A stretch of DNA of 64,000 nucleotides, taken from contig OX359247.1 of the NCBI GenBank assembly GCA_947179485.1, positions 45,295,131-45,359,130 of the forward strand, given 5' to 3'. The notes below the pieces were generated by a model that was not told the origin of the DNA, searched no databases, and saw only the letters and a program-made list of their open reading frames with translations. A program made the position numbers and the translations under genes. Shown one piece after another: positions 61,001 to 64,000 of this stretch. Numbering within the stretch: position 1 is the stretch's first letter; every line of letters starts with the position of its first letter. This DNA is from Allacma fusca (taxonomy: Eukaryota; Arthropoda; Collembola; Symphypleona; Sminthuridae).

Positions 61001-63849
61001 TGATAGTCATATATAAATATTACGTGTGATATTCTGACAATGAGTGTAGTGATTAGGCCGTACTCTCTTTACTTGCCAATCCTATTTTCATCCTATTCGG
61101 TTCTAGTGGAAACCCCCTTAAGTCTACATCTCGATTCGAGAAATTAAAAGCAGGTAAACATTCGTCAGTGATAACTAAAGTCAAAGAGGATTTTCATTCG
61201 ATTGAAATCTTTAAAAAAATCTATAAATTCAGCAGGCCATATTTGAATTACCAATATTACCATACTTAACACTCAATACATTTGGAGTCTCACTAATTTG
61301 CAGGAGGTTGGGATACATGTGAAACTCGGATGATTTACGTATGTATTTCCGGGAGGTGAGAAAAATTCAGTAATTTCCTGCGGGTCTGAATAAGTATTTA
61401 ATAAGTAAATGATTAATTATTATTCTAAACAGTTAATTATATTCCGGCAATTATTACCGGAATAATATTGTATTCATGCGTACGTTTCTTTAAATTGACA
61501 CATGAACTACTGTATCATTCCAGAAACTAATTTGGAGGGTTGCAGATTGTCAAAGTATTTTAGTGTTGTTGAATTTTGACTATAAGCATACCTGGGACAC
61601 TGGAAGTACACGAGGACTTGATTGTAAGTGATCATGTCATGGAAAATCTGATAGAATATTCATTCATGATCTGGGAGGATGTACCTCCCTTACGAGGGCT
61701 TGAATGAATAAAGTCACCCTTGAAGAGCTTGTAATTTTTGTACTGCTGTCATTTTTCGGTAAGTGATATTAGAATTCGCTGAAAAAGTTAAATTCGTCAC
61801 CATTAAATACAATGACGCTTGTCCCTGTTCCTGAAAAAAAAAACTCCAAATGAAATTATTCTCTTGACCATTTAACTATTAATAATCTAGCAACTTTAGC
61901 CATAATTATCTCATTGATGAGAAAATTGCACATTACATCATCACTACAATAATTATGTATATAATTACATGTAGAGATGCCTTTTTGGCTCAGGTTCATT
62001 TTTTCAATACTGTAAATTTAGGAATAATGCTTTAAAATTGACAGAAGACCTCTCTCAAATTAGTGAGACCTTTATAATTATACGTAAGAGTAATGTTTGA
62101 AGTTATCGATACGTAATTACGATATGTAATGAATAAAACATGGAACGACTTTTATATGACAAATTTGTTTTCCCCCTGAAAAAACACTGGCATCCCTCAA
62201 ACTGCCACCCTGGTCAACTGGCACTATATCGTTATATATGTATACAATGTACATACATATATAAAGCTGCCGGATCCTGGTGAGCTAAATAGTAGGCTCC
62301 CAATTTTCATTGCAAGATTTATTCCTGGTTGTAGAAAACCTAATATGTATAACCTCCATATTGGCAATTTTAGAGCGATTTAATAGTGATTTCATAGAAA
62401 ATAACTAGACCGTTAGGGTAGTATAGGATAAGACAATAACACTTACTGTGCCAGTGTTCAGTGTATAGGCCCAAGATACGATTTCCTCCCACTCTATTCC
62501 ATTTATGGGGCAATGGCAAATATTTTCAATTCCTTTATGAATTGTTTCAATATTCTTCCACATTTTTTCATCTTACTAGTTCTAAAACTCCTGATATAGG
62601 AGCAATGTCAGGACGTTTTGGAAAAAGGCAAATTTTGAAAGTTTTAAAATATGTGCTCAAATTTTGACATTGGCTTGTAACCCTAACGTTATGAAATATT
62701 TTTATAACCGACAGACCGTCTACGAAAAGTTGGCCAGATCAGACTCTCCTCTCCCTCACCATTGGTTGTAAAGATGAATTTCCCCAACATTGTTCTCGGG
62801 TTTTTACGGATCACGTCCAACATTTTCAACGTGCAAAACTGTATGATAGCTCCCTTGTAAGCTCATAAAATTTACCACTAAAAGCATCAAAATATATTTT
62901 TACACAAATTTTGAACCTTGAGTATACAATTTAAAACACCCAAAGTTTGACACGTTCAAAACAAACTAGTTACTCGACTTTCCATTACCTGGAAGTTTTT
63001 GTGTCTCAAGATGAAACGTAGGGGAATTATATGTTTACCATTGCCCCTAATGCTGGCTAGGGCGGGGTAGCATTGGCTATACTTTTCACCCTCCACATCG
63101 AGTGAAAATAATGCAACTGTAGGACAGTGTAGCACATGGAGTAATGCTAGCAGCTGCATTATAAACTCTTTAAAAAAAGATTTTTTCCCCAAAATAAAAT
63201 GCATGCCAAATTCTGAATGGTTAATTACATGTCGCCATACCGCGGTCAATTTTGTTATAGCACAAATTTAGAATAATTATTATTAGGTAAACCTGAAAAA
63301 GTAAACTTTAGAAATATTTACATGAAAATAGTACACGTAGTAAGCCATGATTTTTTTACAGTAGACTGCTTTGCCAAATAGTAGCTAGTTTACTAAAACA
63401 GTAGGCATCTGGCATACATATCTACTATACATACATATCTACAGTATACCTACCTCGGTCAACTGATGCCTACCTTCTACAGTAAAAATTCCTCCTACAC
63501 ATTCTCTCCCCAGTAGTTAATAATTATATGTAATTATCTTTTATGACACATGCTAAAATTACCTTTTAAAATTCACATATTTTGTTTATATGTTATTCAA
63601 TGATCAACGATTAAGAACTGACTAGAATCACCGTGGGTAAAGTGAGGTTTAAGGAAACCTTGTTGGCAGTGAGTAAATTTATGTATGTACATATATAAAC
63701 ACTTTCTCAGGATCTAATTACATATGATTGATGGAAAACGAGACCGGTTAGGCTTGAACAGCAACTTTAGGCCACTTGGAATTTCACACGTCTAAAATTG
63801 AACTGTCCAAAATAATTATGAATGTGAAGAAACAGTCATTACAATTACT
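58012..63849. repeat. Copy B right part: mixed duplicated intergenic sequence
   Basis: 58270-58480 matches 13235-13480 in direct orientation. 58480-58620 matches 16500-16300 reversed. 58880-60260 is a third, diverged copy of about 6400-7700 (also near 39200-40400). 61150-61620 matches 15450-15030 reversed. 60300-61100 and 61700-63340 show nothing recognised. No supported gene. Confidence 0.55.
63361..63490. mobile_element. TAGTAG/TCTAC word block, relative of 7884
   Basis: Begins CAGTAGACTGCTTTGCC, matching the block at 7884. It continues with TAGTAG and CATATCTAC words and ends near TTCTACAG. The termini are not exact complements and no target duplication was found. Confidence 0.35.
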
Positions 63850-64000
63850 CAGTGGGAACCGTAATTAGAAGTTGGTCGTCTTCTGAAGTATAAAGTCGAA
63901 TTGATACTTTCATTTGCTCTCATTGTATCCCCGAATCTTGCAAATCACTTTATAGTTGTTCGCAACCTAATTCCATTAACTTCAAATCTTTCAGGTTCCC
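63850..64000 (+). other. 5' boundary of a probable second FAS copy (cut by window end)
   Basis: These 151 bases match 18711-18870, roughly four bases in five, including the TCAAATCTTTCAG acceptor and the first six bases of the following exon (GTTCCC). By analogy with the intact gene, a start codon would lie about 120 bases beyond the window. Coding potential cannot be judged here. Confidence 0.7.

Overview
The window is animal nuclear DNA, AT-rich and intron-bearing, most likely from an arthropod and probably a hexapod. The support is an exon layout typical of arthropod cuticle genes (a two-codon first exon and a chitin-binding-like segment), a TATA box with a TCAGT initiator, an animal type I fatty acid synthase (FAS), and several metazoan transposon superfamilies (hAT, Tc1/mariner, Helitron, LTR, non-LTR). 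The species cannot be fixed from the sequence alone.

Only two protein genes can be supported as intact, both on the + strand. The first (1672-4240, four exons, 688 aa) encodes a secreted Gln/Pro/Gly-rich structural protein with twelve 10-residue repeats and a truncated Rebers-Riddiford-like (RR) segment. The second (18989-36533, eight coding exons, 2319 aa) is a complete type I FAS with KS, AT, DH, a reduced pseudo-methyltransferase region, ER, KR, ACP and TE. All catalytic residues I looked for are present. Intron 1 is mostly one hAT element. Intron 2 (about 8.4 kb) holds a 24/25-bp satellite split by a very young LTR element, plus more hAT-like DNA.

The rest is a duplicated, transposon-laden landscape. 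Sequence from about 5.0 kb to the FAS 5' end reappears, diverged, from about 38.4 kb to the window end. The last 151 bases match the region just upstream of the FAS start, including the splice acceptor, so a second FAS copy probably begins at the right edge. The two copies show filled and empty versions of transposon insertions (Tc1 at 41572, hAT at 43436, LINE tail at 9091), which fixes element ends directly.

The most unusual content is a set of hAT-like elements. Seven have intact 8-bp target duplications, and several sequence-only candidates accompany them. Their subterminal regions consist of dense, degenerate arrays of one short word, and the word differs from element to element (for example ACCTGTACCC, CGAATTCG, CATACAT, CAGTCCCAGTC, CCCGAACCG, CCCGTACCCG). 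Other items are two Tc1 relics with IR/DR ends, a Helitron helicase relic with a recognisable 3' end, a roughly 1.4-kb inverted repeat flanking a segment whose orientation differs between the two duplicated copies, and a near-perfect 98-bp-arm palindrome. Identity statements are by eye.
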